A stretch of 64,000 bases of DNA from Paenibacillus sp. FSL R7-0345 (GTDB lineage Bacteria > Bacillota > Bacilli > Paenibacillales > Paenibacillaceae). The notes under the pieces were generated by a model, which was not told the origin of the DNA, did not search any database, and saw only the letters and a program-made list of their open reading frames with translations. The stretch covers positions 5,066,501 to 5,130,500 of the forward strand of contig NZ_CP152002.1 of the NCBI RefSeq assembly GCF_038595055.1, in the 5' to 3' direction. Made by a program: the position numbers and the translations under genes. Position 1 is the stretch's first letter, and each line of letters starts with the position of its first letter. Positions 44,301-51,721 of this stretch are shown in pieces.

Positions 44301-45619
44301 ACTCCGTTGAACAGGCGCTGCGCGTAAAGCTCAGCATTCGGGTACTTGCTGCGGATTCCGGCCAGAAACTCCGTGTAAGCCGACTGATACATATCTGAGG
44401 GCACATTGAAGCTTTTATCATTTGTCCCCACATTGATGACGACCATGTCCGGCTCCGGGCCGGAGAAGTCATACGCTGTATCGTCGCCGGAATCGGCATT
44501 TTTCAGCTTAAAAAACTGCTTGCTGAGCCCTGCCTTATTGGCAATATAGCTGCCGCCGGACCACTGGTCCACCAGCCCCATACCGGACTGGGCAATCTGT
44601 GTATGCTCGTAGCCAAGCTTCTCCGCCGCCAGCCAGCCATAATCGGACAGAGCCAGCTTGGGCAGCAGGTAGCCTGCAATAATGGAAGCGCCCGTGAATT
44701 CAATCGTCTTGGCTCCCACTGGCGGAGCATCTACGGAAGCGCCTTCATCAATGATCAGCCCTTTGAATACCAGAGACTGATCCGTGTAAGGAGTAGCTAC
44801 CATAAGCGTATGTGTCCCCGGAGACAAAGGAACCGGCGTCAGGTCGACCGTACCGTTTACACCCGTATAGCGGTGCTCCACCCCGTCAATGATCGCGTAG
44901 AAGCTTACATTGGAACCGGCATTCAGCTTGACCGTTGTTCCGGTAAAGTTCACCTTGAAATACGTACCTCCCCAGGAGGTTGAATAAGCAGAGGCATCAC
45001 GGGTATCCCACCGCCCGAAATAACGGATGTTCGGATCATCCGGCAATATATTGGCCATTTCAGACTCTCCAGTCTTTACTTTTTCCAGTACTACTTCATC
45101 AAAGTATACTGTACCCGTAGCTTTCAGCACAACCCGGATTGATGTATGATTAGCACTGTTAAAAGAAGTCTGGTACAACTTCCAGTCCCCGCTGGCGTCC
45201 GTCGCCGTCAGATCCTGTATGGCCGTGTTGGAGCTGTCCGCCGAGGCCACCCGGTATTGCAGGATGGCTGCTGCATTCTCCGTTTTGGCATAAAAGCTTA
45301 AACGGTAGTCCGTACCCGCCTCTACTGCAAGCGGGAGCTGCCGCACATAAGGGTAGCTGCTGTCCCCCTGAATCTTCAGCGAATAGCTTCCGCGCTGGTA
45401 CACATCGCCCGATACGGTGGTTCTGGTTTCACTTCCCGACTCCCATGGGGCAAGCTTTCCGCTCTCGAAGTCTCCGTTTACAATCAGATTGCTGACATCA
45501 GCCCCCGCAGCCTGCACACGGTTATCCTGCAATGGCACTACCAGACTGGCCAGCATAGAGACAATCATCAGCATGGTTATCCCACGCTGAATGAATGTTC
45601 TGCCCGAACGATGATTCAT
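38396..45619 (-). CDS. Giant S-layer-anchored CE2 esterase / GH5 mannanase
   Basis: 2407-residue secreted enzyme. Order: signal peptide (1-38); CBM4/9-like domain (about 41-182); CE2-type jelly roll (190-295) and SGNH esterase domain (303-498) with Ser312 in GAS, GTND at 398-401 and Asp476/His479 in DGTHP; Ig-like linker (502-597); GH5 mannanase barrel (605-955) with acid/base Glu792 in ETGNE and nucleophile Glu873 in LGEFG; fibronectin-like domain; discoidin-like regions; two CBM11/27-like domains (about 1330-1660); further beta domain; Pro/Thr-rich linker (about 1940-2040); a unique domain; three SLH domains (last about 190 residues). It probably removes acetyl groups and cleaves mannan at the cell surface. 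AGGAGGAGG ribosome site. Confidence 0.88.
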   Translation of the reverse strand: MNHRSGRTFIQRGITMLMIVSMLASLVVPLQDNRVQAAGADVSNLIVNGDFESGKLAPWESGSETRTTVSGDVYQRGSYSLKIQGDSSYPYVRQLPLAVEAGTDYRLSFYAKTENAAAILQYRVASADSSNTAIQDLTATDASGDWKLYQTSFNSANHTSIRVVLKATGTVYFDEVVLEKVKTGESEMANILPDDPNIRYFGRWDTRDASAYSTSWGGTYFKVNFTGTTVKLNAGSNVSFYAIIDGVEHRYTGVNGTVDLTPVPLSPGTHTLMVATPYTDQSLVFKGLIIDEGASVDAPPVGAKTIEFTGASIIAGYLLPKLALSDYGWLAAEKLGYEHTQIAQSGMGLVDQWSGGSYIANKAGLSKQFFKLKNADSGDDTAYDFSGPEPDMVVINVGTNDKSFNVPSDMYQSAYTEFLAGIRSKYPNAELYAQRLFNGVYAAETQAAVTARQAAGDSKVHYIDTTGWLSDADYIDGTHPNESAHVKLADKLAAILGKDEGITAGQPVIDGTPEIGRKLTGSYQYSSASGSPEGSSVYRWLLSSTEDGLYLPIDGAAAKELVLQRSHSKAYIKFEVTPVDASGKFGSPVQSEPVRVGAAGMQDSVFEHFVTVDGDQLMDGDQLFRFASMNYPGGMRDPEFSQEDAIRTLSEMGGQVTRTYIPPVKRYDNANASYALVLGPDENGVMQFNEAGFRKLDNLLALANQYGVRLIIPFVDQWQWEGGIESYVNFRYPGTISGEAASDEDAWKFYTDPLVISDFKQVIHYMMNRVNTITGVPYKEDKAILAWETGNELGGYNQEKFPQSWTTEIARYIKEEEQPSQLLLDGRFAVHADSLTDANIDIVGNHFYTGNFIDKINADREMAKGRKPYILGEFGLYTTQAPVEALFNAALQNGSSGIMIWSLRPHKEDGGFFWHDENPGNWASYHWPGFSSGDYYSETAIIRTVYKYAYYMKENDKGKTSAVPAIPAPANPPVLFPVTSVADIRWQGSVGASGYEVQRSEDGRNWTTVTSNFSDGGRAGTPAFHDEQALSGVNYSYRVRGVNESGVSEWSNIVTTSAQHVITDELSLLYNDTEKRKVYTYDSSSNVLTSSPDGNELGIGYKAYVSTAAPGFLVYGSPVPLNSISLLAAGSGSIGWFISEDGVTYKEIQPSLSGGSYTADQLPAGIRFVKFRIPGSNTVQLDKLQLTYHYDGSGYKALPVLQKNGFVVDSTFDSAPVKSGSLTLKEGSAYTENKAVLVKSGTGEGSVVYGVSGDVNAYRFTTYANTGDRLGFYASIDGETYTAVSPAVSESPVSDDWKKVIYTDFAVPASTRYIKAVYPASSGAETPGIALAEIGYGTNSIPLTDKPPVNVMEDGEYDYGLDSNIAARYSALPGAGALALSLDTANKNDGSYGVKLSYDFGQYGSVGAGRALEHADLSAFDALHAWVKGDGSAAKLIFRLTAQDGKIWDAEVPVSGTEGRTVEIRRSAGQGEADWSDIVHFSMIIERADGSPAAGSVTVDDIRFANAAKLDNFEGYGGYNALLQKAFARNTGGGAFEVSLDAGHKSEGSYGLKIDYNFSGPGYAGGSFSPDFLNLEGYDGFSFWLQPDGSNNELAIQFSDAGGKFWETRAIVKGTEPRIMYVPFDDFRFPSWYSSDQTARPDTRHNISTVSFYLGASAESVASSGTMYIDDINGADFTSRLQSGNVTIDKTDKAITSLPYTIHGSAAGAEYISIHAGKQVFYASVKSDGTWSYSTSKLANGTREITASIELYNGTAVQTDNHTVEVDVANNPYTEDGTQPALHNYLLNPSYDEVIDAAAWPLLPQQWTHKDAAGAEVSDGTVKLEATDVRTGTYRLVHWNAGAYEVTTSQEAADLPAGIYELRAWTKSKGGQQVVEMTAAAGGETLKAAIPTGTGTWSYVRIPGIEVKDGKVVAGFHSKDLGGNWLAVEDTELVRTGDLPGGTEPTPTTTVAPTPTPTPEATPAPEETVTPGVTPAPPATPTPEGTETPGATATPEVTPAPEATPTPEATATASPSPEQPALPGGTGTAPTASPSASAAPTTGLLSHSLEELIRRIAAAGNGTAPIVIEGSDQGAVLPAELAELLDGRAVQIVTPGVKLMLSQAVLNQLTQMLEQKDRAGASITLSIDSSAIPALTPVNGVQLNPTGLMYDFSLTVQAADGGRHSLSQFNQPVQVELPIGNNVNPELLGIYYINENGVAEYTGGRAVATGITADLQHFSKYAVLEYRKSYSDVSAAHWAYQAITALSAKHVVNGTGELLFSPQRAVTRAEFVAMLARAYGWTGQSSSGFADVSADSWYAPYLAAAVERGIVQGRSSGLFAPDALISREEMAVMAERAMQQNDSAVGTDIPSAVPYKDSAVISGWATQAVARLTAAGIVTGNTSGSFLPKANASRAESGQLIYLLMKQ

Positions 45620-45638
45620 AGTCCGCCTCCTCCTTCTA

Positions 45639-46922
45639 TTAAAAAGCCTCCGACTCTATTACATTCGAATATGGCCCTTCCGCCCCGCTCACGCTCAGCG
45701 CTTTTATACGGTAATAGGCTTTCGCCGTTTTGACCCTGACCGGGTCCAGCCAGCCCCCGCCGTCATTGGACGGACTCTGCTCAATCAATGTTGTCCACGG
45801 TCCCTCCGGACCCTCTGTTGCCTTTTCCAGCGTATAATACGCTCCTCCGGCAACACCCCTGAAGCAGATTCTGCCTTCCGTTGCGTTCAGCAGCACGGGT
45901 GCGTCACTAACCTCCGTCTCCGGGGCCTCTTCTCCCCTCATCCGGTACGCATGAGCGCGCAGCGACTGAACACGGTCCAGATGCCCGGCATTATATCCGC
46001 TGCCCGGGTAGTGTAGCGTAAAGCCGTCATAATGCTGGACATAACCGCCGTGATCATCATGGCCGAACAGTGACCAGAAGCAGGTACCGGATACAGCTGT
46101 ATTGCGCTCTCCCTCGTCCAGAAAAGCCTGCAGCTCCCCGTAGGACCAGCCATATTCGCCTGCGATAAACACTTTATCCGCACCGTTTACCTGCGCCGCA
46201 TCCGCCGCCAGCTCCCCGCCATCCGCCGGATAATAATGCACATCCATAATATCCAGCTCCGGAATGTCCAGTTTGTCTGAATCCACCTCGAACTGCTTGC
46301 CGTGACTGATAAGATGGTTAGGATCAAGCCCCTTAATAAAGCGGCAGATGTCCCTCACCCACTCTGCAGGCGCATGATTCAGCTCATTCCCGAGCTCCCA
46401 GGCCATAATGGCCGGGTCATCCTTGTAGACCACACCGCTAATCATATTGGTCCGGTTCAGCACCTGCCCGATGTACCATTTGTAATCCGAGATCACCTCA
46501 GCATCAGTGTAAAAAGCGTTCTCGTCGTCAATGCCCCGCCACCCGGTAAACGTGGACTTGCCGCCATGATAATAACTCCAGTTGCAGACGAACGGGATAA
46601 TCACCCGGAGCCCGCGCTTAGCAATTTCATTGAGTGCAAAATCTACTTTGACAAAAGCCTCCTCATTCAGCTCCCGCAGCCGCGGCATCAATGATTTCGG
46701 ATGGCCTGCAGATACGCCGAGTGTGTGCGACCTCAGGGCATTCGCCCCCATCATCACCGCCGTATCCAAGGCATTGGTCACCCTGAACGGGGTAGGCCAG
46801 TCAATGCCGCCGACATTCTCATCCAGCCCCAGCCAATAAATGTTGGGTCCGGCGAACCGGTACAGCTCCTCTCCAATAAAAAGCCTGCTTCCCTTCCTTC
46901 TGACAAAATTAGTTTCTCCCAT
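45639..46922 (-). CDS. Cytoplasmic GH5 beta-mannanase/mannosidase-like enzyme
   Basis: 427-residue GH5 enzyme without signal peptide, so intracellular. Catalytic Glu residues lie in MAWELGNELNH (acid/base, about residue 182) and FIAGEYGWS (nucleophile, about residue 256); the barrel is followed by a short fibronectin-like domain. It is related to the GH5 part of the giant enzyme next door (both have YWLGLDENVGG/PGGMRDPEF-type starts and WE-GNEL motifs). Likely shortens imported manno-oligosaccharides. It lies 19 bp upstream of the giant gene on the same strand. Confidence 0.85.
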   Translation of the reverse strand: MGETNFVRRKGSRLFIGEELYRFAGPNIYWLGLDENVGGIDWPTPFRVTNALDTAVMMGANALRSHTLGVSAGHPKSLMPRLRELNEEAFVKVDFALNEIAKRGLRVIIPFVCNWSYYHGGKSTFTGWRGIDDENAFYTDAEVISDYKWYIGQVLNRTNMISGVVYKDDPAIMAWELGNELNHAPAEWVRDICRFIKGLDPNHLISHGKQFEVDSDKLDIPELDIMDVHYYPADGGELAADAAQVNGADKVFIAGEYGWSYGELQAFLDEGERNTAVSGTCFWSLFGHDDHGGYVQHYDGFTLHYPGSGYNAGHLDRVQSLRAHAYRMRGEEAPETEVSDAPVLLNATEGRICFRGVAGGAYYTLEKATEGPEGPWTTLIEQSPSNDGGGWLDPVRVKTAKAYYRIKALSVSGAEGPYSNVIESEAF

Positions 46923-46979
46923 CGCTGCTCATTCCTTATCTCTGTAAATTAGTTGTGTTCTATAGCTGCCTTGATAGAC

Positions 46980-47015
46980 CTGCGGCGGATTAGCCTGATG
47001 GTCAATCCGCCGCAG
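46980..47015 (-). terminator. Strong hairpin after the binding-protein gene
   Basis: Perfect 12-bp stem CTGCGGCGGATT/AATCCGCCGCAG, 12-nt loop, no T-run. Probably a transcript-stabilising hairpin that lowers expression of the genes beyond it, or an attenuator. Confidence 0.55.
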
Positions 47016-47046
47016 CAATCATGTTATTTATTCCCGGCCAGCCTGC

Positions 47047-48375
47047 TTACTTCGCTACATCCTTCTTGGCCTTAGCCCAGGCTTTGTTGTATTTGTCCAG
47101 GACGCTCTGCGGATCTTTGGCGAGCACAAATTCCTGTACCATAGCTTCCTTGGTGATCTGGGCTTTGTTTACAACATCGGTAACCTGAGGATCATCCGCT
47201 ACGGCTTCCAGCGTAACAGGGTTGAAGCTGTTGAATTCCTGCAGCTGCGGAACGGCTGGTTCCTTATCCTTGATTACAGGAATGAAGCCGCCGAACTCAT
47301 CGAACCCGGACTCTTCAAGCATCCACTTTACAAAAGCCTTGGCTGTTGCCAGATGCTTGCTGTCCTTGTTGACCCCGTAAGCCCAGTCAGGCGCCAGCGT
47401 TACGTTAACTTTGCCGGAGTTGTCATACGGGAGCGGGAAGAAGCCGACATTGTCAGAGGTTGTTCCGCTGGAAGCTACCTGCGGAATGGCCCAGTTGCCA
47501 ATCATAAACATGGCGAATTTGCCGCTGGCTACATCCTTTTTGGACTGCTCCCAGTTGGTAGAGTTCACATCCGGCTCCAGGTAGCCCTTCTCATACATGG
47601 TGCGGAGGATACTCATCCCCTGACCGTAGGCGTTGTCCATCTGGAACGGCTCATCGCTGTTGATACGCTCGTTGTTCAGATTGGCGTTGCCGGCAATGCT
47701 CGTCGGGATTTCAGAGGCCCACGGATACAGAGGCCACTGATCCTTGAAGTTGGAGGCCAGCGGCACAACCCCGTTCGCCTTCAGTTTCCCGCTGGCAGCG
47801 TAGAATTCATCCAGTGTCTTAGGCAGCTCGGTGATTCCGGCATCGGCGAAGGCTTTTTTGTTATAGACAATGCCCGTTGTTGTTGCGCCGACAGAAATGC
47901 CGTACAGCTTGCCTTCATAGGACTTGAAATCCTTAAAATAGATCTTATCGGTCAACCCCAGATCGTCCAGCGGGGCAAAATAATTCGGCAGATCGGAGTT
48001 TGGAATCGTCGGAATCAGCACCACATCGGGGAAATCTCCGGAGGACATGCGGATCTTGGTGGTTTTGTCCAGATCGGTGATCGCTTCGAACTGAATCTCG
48101 GCATTCGGATATTTCTCTTTAAAGCGTTTCGCGTAATCATCGTATTCCTTGCCAATCATGTCCGTCCGGTTGGTCAGGAACGTAATGGTTCCGCTGATAT
48201 CCTGGTTAGCGGCTTCATCCCCGGAAGCATTAGAGGCTGCCGGAGCCTCACTCGCAGGCGCCGTATTGCCGCCGGTATTGCCTGCCGTATTGCCGGCATT
48301 GTTATTATTGCCGCAGGCAGCAAGCAGAACAGAGGCCATAATCATACTTACAAGAGCGGTAGAACTTTTTTTCAT
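47047..48375 (-). CDS. Sugar ABC transporter substrate-binding lipoprotein
   Basis: 442-residue extracellular solute-binding protein (family 1, CUT1). The lipobox is LLAAC (Cys near residue 21), followed by an Asn/Gly/Ala-rich linker and the binding fold starting ISGTITFLTNRTD. ATG 48375 follows AAGGGGGA. A promoter (TTGAAT, 17 bp, TAATAT) and a LacI-like operator lie directly upstream. Likely binds manno-oligosaccharides and delivers them to the permeases at 49761-51490. Confidence 0.9.
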   Translation of the reverse strand: MKKSSTALVSMIMASVLLAACGNNNNAGNTAGNTGGNTAPASEAPAASNASGDEAANQDISGTITFLTNRTDMIGKEYDDYAKRFKEKYPNAEIQFEAITDLDKTTKIRMSSGDFPDVVLIPTIPNSDLPNYFAPLDDLGLTDKIYFKDFKSYEGKLYGISVGATTTGIVYNKKAFADAGITELPKTLDEFYAASGKLKANGVVPLASNFKDQWPLYPWASEIPTSIAGNANLNNERINSDEPFQMDNAYGQGMSILRTMYEKGYLEPDVNSTNWEQSKKDVASGKFAMFMIGNWAIPQVASSGTTSDNVGFFPLPYDNSGKVNVTLAPDWAYGVNKDSKHLATAKAFVKWMLEESGFDEFGGFIPVIKDKEPAVPQLQEFNSFNPVTLEAVADDPQVTDVVNKAQITKEAMVQEFVLAKDPQSVLDKYNKAWAKAKKDVAK

Positions 48376-48395
48376 TTTAAATCCCCCTTGAATGA

Positions 48396-48445
48396 TGTTA
48401 TCGCTTACAATTCGAATATTAACATTATTTAATTTTATATTCAAC
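48396..48445 (-). promoter_or_regulatory. Promoter and LacI-like operator of the binding-protein gene
   Basis: Minus strand: -35 TTGAAT, 17-bp spacer, -10 TAATAT, then the dyad TGTAAGCGATAACA (48396-48409) between promoter and ribosome site. Identical dyad at 51543-51556. A bound repressor would block transcription here. Confidence 0.7.
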
Positions 48446-48554
48446 AGTTTATTTTAAATATATTAAACAATTATAAATTAATTATAATTTTGTTTCAAAG
48501 GCAACAGCCGCACCGCCATCCTGCAGCAGCCGCGGCTGTCCTCTAATAAGATCT

Positions 48555-49727
48555 CTACCGCAAATTACGCTCAATCAGCGCAGAGCGCTGTTGCACACAA
48601 GCATGGGAACGCATGGCGTCTTCAGGGGTGTTTCGGACGTAATCCACCAGCCGGTCAACTGTAGTCGTTGCCACATGACAGCGCGTATCCGAGGAAGCAT
48701 AATACAGGAACAATTCCCCGCTCTCAGTGGCAACCATTCCGTTGCTGAACACGACATTGGACACATCCCCGATGCGTTCCTCTCCTTCCGGAGCCAGCAG
48801 ATGCCCGCCAGGGCGGTATGTCTGCACCCAAGGCTTGTCCAGGTCTGTCATAAAAGCGTACAGGACATAACGCAGTCCGGCAGCCGTATTGCGTACGCCG
48901 TGGGCAACATGCAGCCAGCCGTCCGCTGTTTTGATCGGAGCCGGTCCCTGCCCGTTCTTCACTTCCTTAATCGTGTGGTAGGCCCGCTCATCCACAATAA
49001 TCTCCTCATCCACTACCGCAGGATTCATCGATTCCGCCAGTCCCCAGCCGATTCCGCCCCCGGAGCCTGTATCGATAAAGCCGTCCTGCGGACGGGTATA
49101 GAAGGCATATTTGCCGCCTACGAATTCCGGATGCAGCACAACATTGCGCTGCTGTGCTGACTTGGTCTGCAGATCCGGCAGCCGTTCCCAGGTTTTCAGA
49201 TCCGTGGTGCGCACAATCCCGCACTGCGCAACCGCGCTCGACAGATCGCCTGCAGGTGCGGCCGGATCCTTGCGTTCCGTGCAGAATAGCCCGTAGATGA
49301 ACCCGTCCTCATGCTTGACCAGCCGCATATCATAGACATTCACATCCGGATCAGACGTTTCCGGCAGCTGGACCGGGTAATCCCAGAAAGTAAACCCGTC
49401 TACGCCGTTGTCACTCTCAGCCACCGCAAAAAATGACTTCCGGTCCGCCCCCTCCACCCGGGCAACAAGATAAAACTTCCCGTCCAGATGGATCGCGCCC
49501 GGATTGAACACACAATTCACGCCCAGACGCTCCATAAAATACGGATTAGTCTCCGGATTCAGATCATAACGCCAGGACAGCGGGATATGGCGGCTGGTCA
49601 GCACCGGCTGCTCATAGCGTTCATAAATACCGTTTTCCGAGAACAGCGGCTCATTTTTCCGTAGGGTAACCTCCTCATAGCGTGCTTTCACCTGTTCAAA
49701 ACGCTCCTCAAAAATAGACATATTCAT
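48555..49727 (-). CDS. GH130 subfamily 1 mannosylglucose phosphorylase
   Basis: 390-residue cytoplasmic phosphorylase. The start RYDLNPETNPYFMERLGVNCVFNPGAI and the VYDMRLVKHEDGFIYGLFCTERKD region are hallmarks of GH130_1, whose members cleave 4-O-beta-D-mannosyl-D-glucose with phosphate to mannose-1-phosphate and glucose. The general acid Asp lies in NPGAI...YDMRL region. It follows the two permease genes by 33 bp, so import and phosphorolysis are coupled in one operon. Confidence 0.88.
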   Translation of the reverse strand: MNMSIFEERFEQVKARYEEVTLRKNEPLFSENGIYERYEQPVLTSRHIPLSWRYDLNPETNPYFMERLGVNCVFNPGAIHLDGKFYLVARVEGADRKSFFAVAESDNGVDGFTFWDYPVQLPETSDPDVNVYDMRLVKHEDGFIYGLFCTERKDPAAPAGDLSSAVAQCGIVRTTDLKTWERLPDLQTKSAQQRNVVLHPEFVGGKYAFYTRPQDGFIDTGSGGGIGWGLAESMNPAVVDEEIIVDERAYHTIKEVKNGQGPAPIKTADGWLHVAHGVRNTAAGLRYVLYAFMTDLDKPWVQTYRPGGHLLAPEGEERIGDVSNVVFSNGMVATESGELFLYYASSDTRCHVATTTVDRLVDYVRNTPEDAMRSHACVQQRSALIERNLR

Positions 49728-49760
49728 CTGCTTAGTCCCCTTTCAAAAGTTTCAAAATGT

Positions 49761-50594
49761 TTATCCCTTAACCGCCCCGTTTGTTACACCGGCAAAGATG
49801 AAGCGCTGCAGGAACAGGTACAGCAGGACCGTCGGGATCATGATGATCAGAATCGTGGCACAAATATAGCTCCACTGGGCCTGATTGTTGCTGGCAAACC
49901 GCATAATGGAGGTCGAGACCATCACCAGCTTTTGCTTAGGCATATAAAGGAAAGGAATGTAGAGCTCGTTGTAAATATTGATCGTCTTCAGAATAACCAG
50001 CGTTACCGTAGCCGGACTGAGCAGCGGGAAAATAATAGACAGATAAATCCGGAACAGGCTTGCCCCGTCAATCATCGCGCTCTCATCAAGCTCCTCGGGA
50101 ATATTGCGGATGAACTGTAAGTAGATCGTAATTTGCAGCACGTCCGCTCCGACAAACAGCAGAATCGGCGCAAACAGCGTGTTGAACACACCAAGCGACT
50201 GGATCAGCGAGAAGATAACCACCTGGGTTGTAATGGTCGGAATGATGCTGGCAAACAGGAACAGCCCGAGAATCAATCCTTTTCCTTTAAAAGCAACCCG
50301 GGCCAGCGCGTAAGAGACCATGGTGCCGAAGATGATATTTCCCAGCAGGGCCACCGCAATAACCAGAAACGTGTTGCCGAACGCCTGCAGAATATTGGCC
50401 TGGTCGATGACAATCCGGAAATTCTCAAAGTTTAAAAAGCTGGCAGGCAGCGCAAACGGGCTGGAGCTCTCATCCGGTCCCTTGAAGGCGTTGAGCACGA
50501 CCACATACGGCGGGAACAGCACAACCAGGCTGGCAATGCCCAGCAGTACGTATTTGAGCCATTGCACGGGATCGGTTTTTCTGTTCGTTATCAT
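49761..50594 (-). CDS. Sugar ABC transporter permease (MalG type)
   Basis: 277-residue CUT1 permease with six helices. The EAA loop reads EELDESAMIDGASLFRIYLSIIFPLLSP (about residues 186-213). The C-terminus ends FAGVTNGAVKG, typical of MalG-type subunits. Overlaps the partner permease by one base. No ATPase gene accompanies the pair. Confidence 0.92.
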   Translation of the reverse strand: MITNRKTDPVQWLKYVLLGIASLVVLFPPYVVVLNAFKGPDESSSPFALPASFLNFENFRIVIDQANILQAFGNTFLVIAVALLGNIIFGTMVSYALARVAFKGKGLILGLFLFASIIPTITTQVVIFSLIQSLGVFNTLFAPILLFVGADVLQITIYLQFIRNIPEELDESAMIDGASLFRIYLSIIFPLLSPATVTLVILKTINIYNELYIPFLYMPKQKLVMVSTSIMRFASNNQAQWSYICATILIIMIPTVLLYLFLQRFIFAGVTNGAVKG

Positions 50595-51490
50595 CAGGCA
50601 TCCCCCTTGCGTTTTAGCGCGAAATTCTGTGCCAGCAGGATCACTACGGTCAGAATCAGCAGCACAATGCTCATGGCCGAGGCCAGGCCGTAATTATTGA
50701 AGGTGAACGCCGTCTCCGTCGTCTTCAGCAGGAAGGTCTCACTGGAGCCGACAGGCCCGCCTTTGGTCAGTACAAACGGCAGATCGAACACCGCCAGGGC
50801 ACCGCTTAAGGTCAGGAACATATTCAGCTGGATAACCTGGGTCAGGCTCGGCAGCGTCAGATACCACAGGGACTGGAACCGGTTTGCGCCGTCGATGGTA
50901 GCAGCTTCGTACATATCACCGGGAATCGACTGCAGCGCGCCGAGATAAATGATCATCGTATAGCCCATGTACCTCCAGAAGCTGACCGAGGCTAGTGAAA
51001 AGTTAACGAGCGAGGTGTCTCCGAGCCAGCTGTGCTGCAGGGAAGACAGGCCGGCCATGCCGAGCAGCGCATTCAGGGAACCGTTATTGGTGTCAAACAC
51101 ATACTGGAACATAAAAGCGACCGCCACACCGTTCATAATATAAGGAACGAACAGCAGCACCCGGAACAGATTGCGTCCCTTAATCCGCGAATTCAGAATA
51201 ACGGCGAACAGGATCGCCACGATATTCTGCAGCACCCCGCCGAGCACATAAGGGATCTGGTGAATAAACACCCCGAACAAATCCGGATTGGTGAAGACCT
51301 CCCTGTAGTTGTCCAGCCCAAGGAAATTAACCGTCTTGCTGATCCCGTCCCAGTCCGTAAAGCTGAGGTATAGCAGCCTGACCGCCGGATAATAAGTAAA
51401 CAGCCCCAGCAAGCCAAGCGGAACAAACAGAAAAGTGATTAATATAAGAATCCGTTGTCTGTTATAAGAGCTCCCCATCTGCCGCACCAT
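50594..51490 (-). CDS. Sugar ABC transporter permease (MalF type)
   Basis: 298-residue CUT1 permease with six helices. The EAA loop is DMYEAATIDGANRFQSLWYLTLPSL (about residues 187-211). First gene of the operon with the MalG-type permease and the GH130_1 phosphorylase. A promoter with a LacI-like operator lies upstream (51543-51600). Confidence 0.92.
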   Translation of the reverse strand: MVRQMGSSYNRQRILILITFLFVPLGLLGLFTYYPAVRLLYLSFTDWDGISKTVNFLGLDNYREVFTNPDLFGVFIHQIPYVLGGVLQNIVAILFAVILNSRIKGRNLFRVLLFVPYIMNGVAVAFMFQYVFDTNNGSLNALLGMAGLSSLQHSWLGDTSLVNFSLASVSFWRYMGYTMIIYLGALQSIPGDMYEAATIDGANRFQSLWYLTLPSLTQVIQLNMFLTLSGALAVFDLPFVLTKGGPVGSSETFLLKTTETAFTFNNYGLASAMSIVLLILTVVILLAQNFALKRKGDA

Positions 51491-51542
51491 CCTTCCCGTT
51501 GTTCAATATCCAAAAGCCCATGTCCAATCCCCCTGGTTCAAT

Positions 51543-51594
51543 TGTTATCGCTTACAGTAGGATTTTATCATGTTGAATTTATTTCTTCAACTAT
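51543..51594 (-). promoter_or_regulatory. Promoter and LacI-like operator of the permease operon
   Basis: Minus strand: -35 TTGAAG, 17-bp spacer, -10 TAAAAT, then TGTAAGCGATAACA (51543-51556), the same arrangement as at 48396-48445. Confidence 0.7.
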
Positions 51595-51673
51595 TAATTA
51601 AACTTTATTCAAAAATATTAAAAACTTTTAAACAATGTTTGTTTCAACATCCTTTAATTTCCTGCAGAAACAC

Positions 51674-51710
51674 AAAAAAAGCATCTGCTCCTTAACGGAA
51701 TAGATGCTTC
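51674..51710 (-). terminator. Terminator of the second GH130 gene
   Basis: Stem GAAGCATCT/AGATGCTTT with seven T on the minus strand, directly after the stop at 51722; isolates this gene from the permease operon. Confidence 0.85.
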
Positions 51711-51721
51711 TAATCTGTACA

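Noticed and set aside
47353..48432. 359-codon plus-strand frame opposite the binding-protein gene
   Set aside because: Shadow frame without start signal; the minus frame is an unmistakable lipoprotein.
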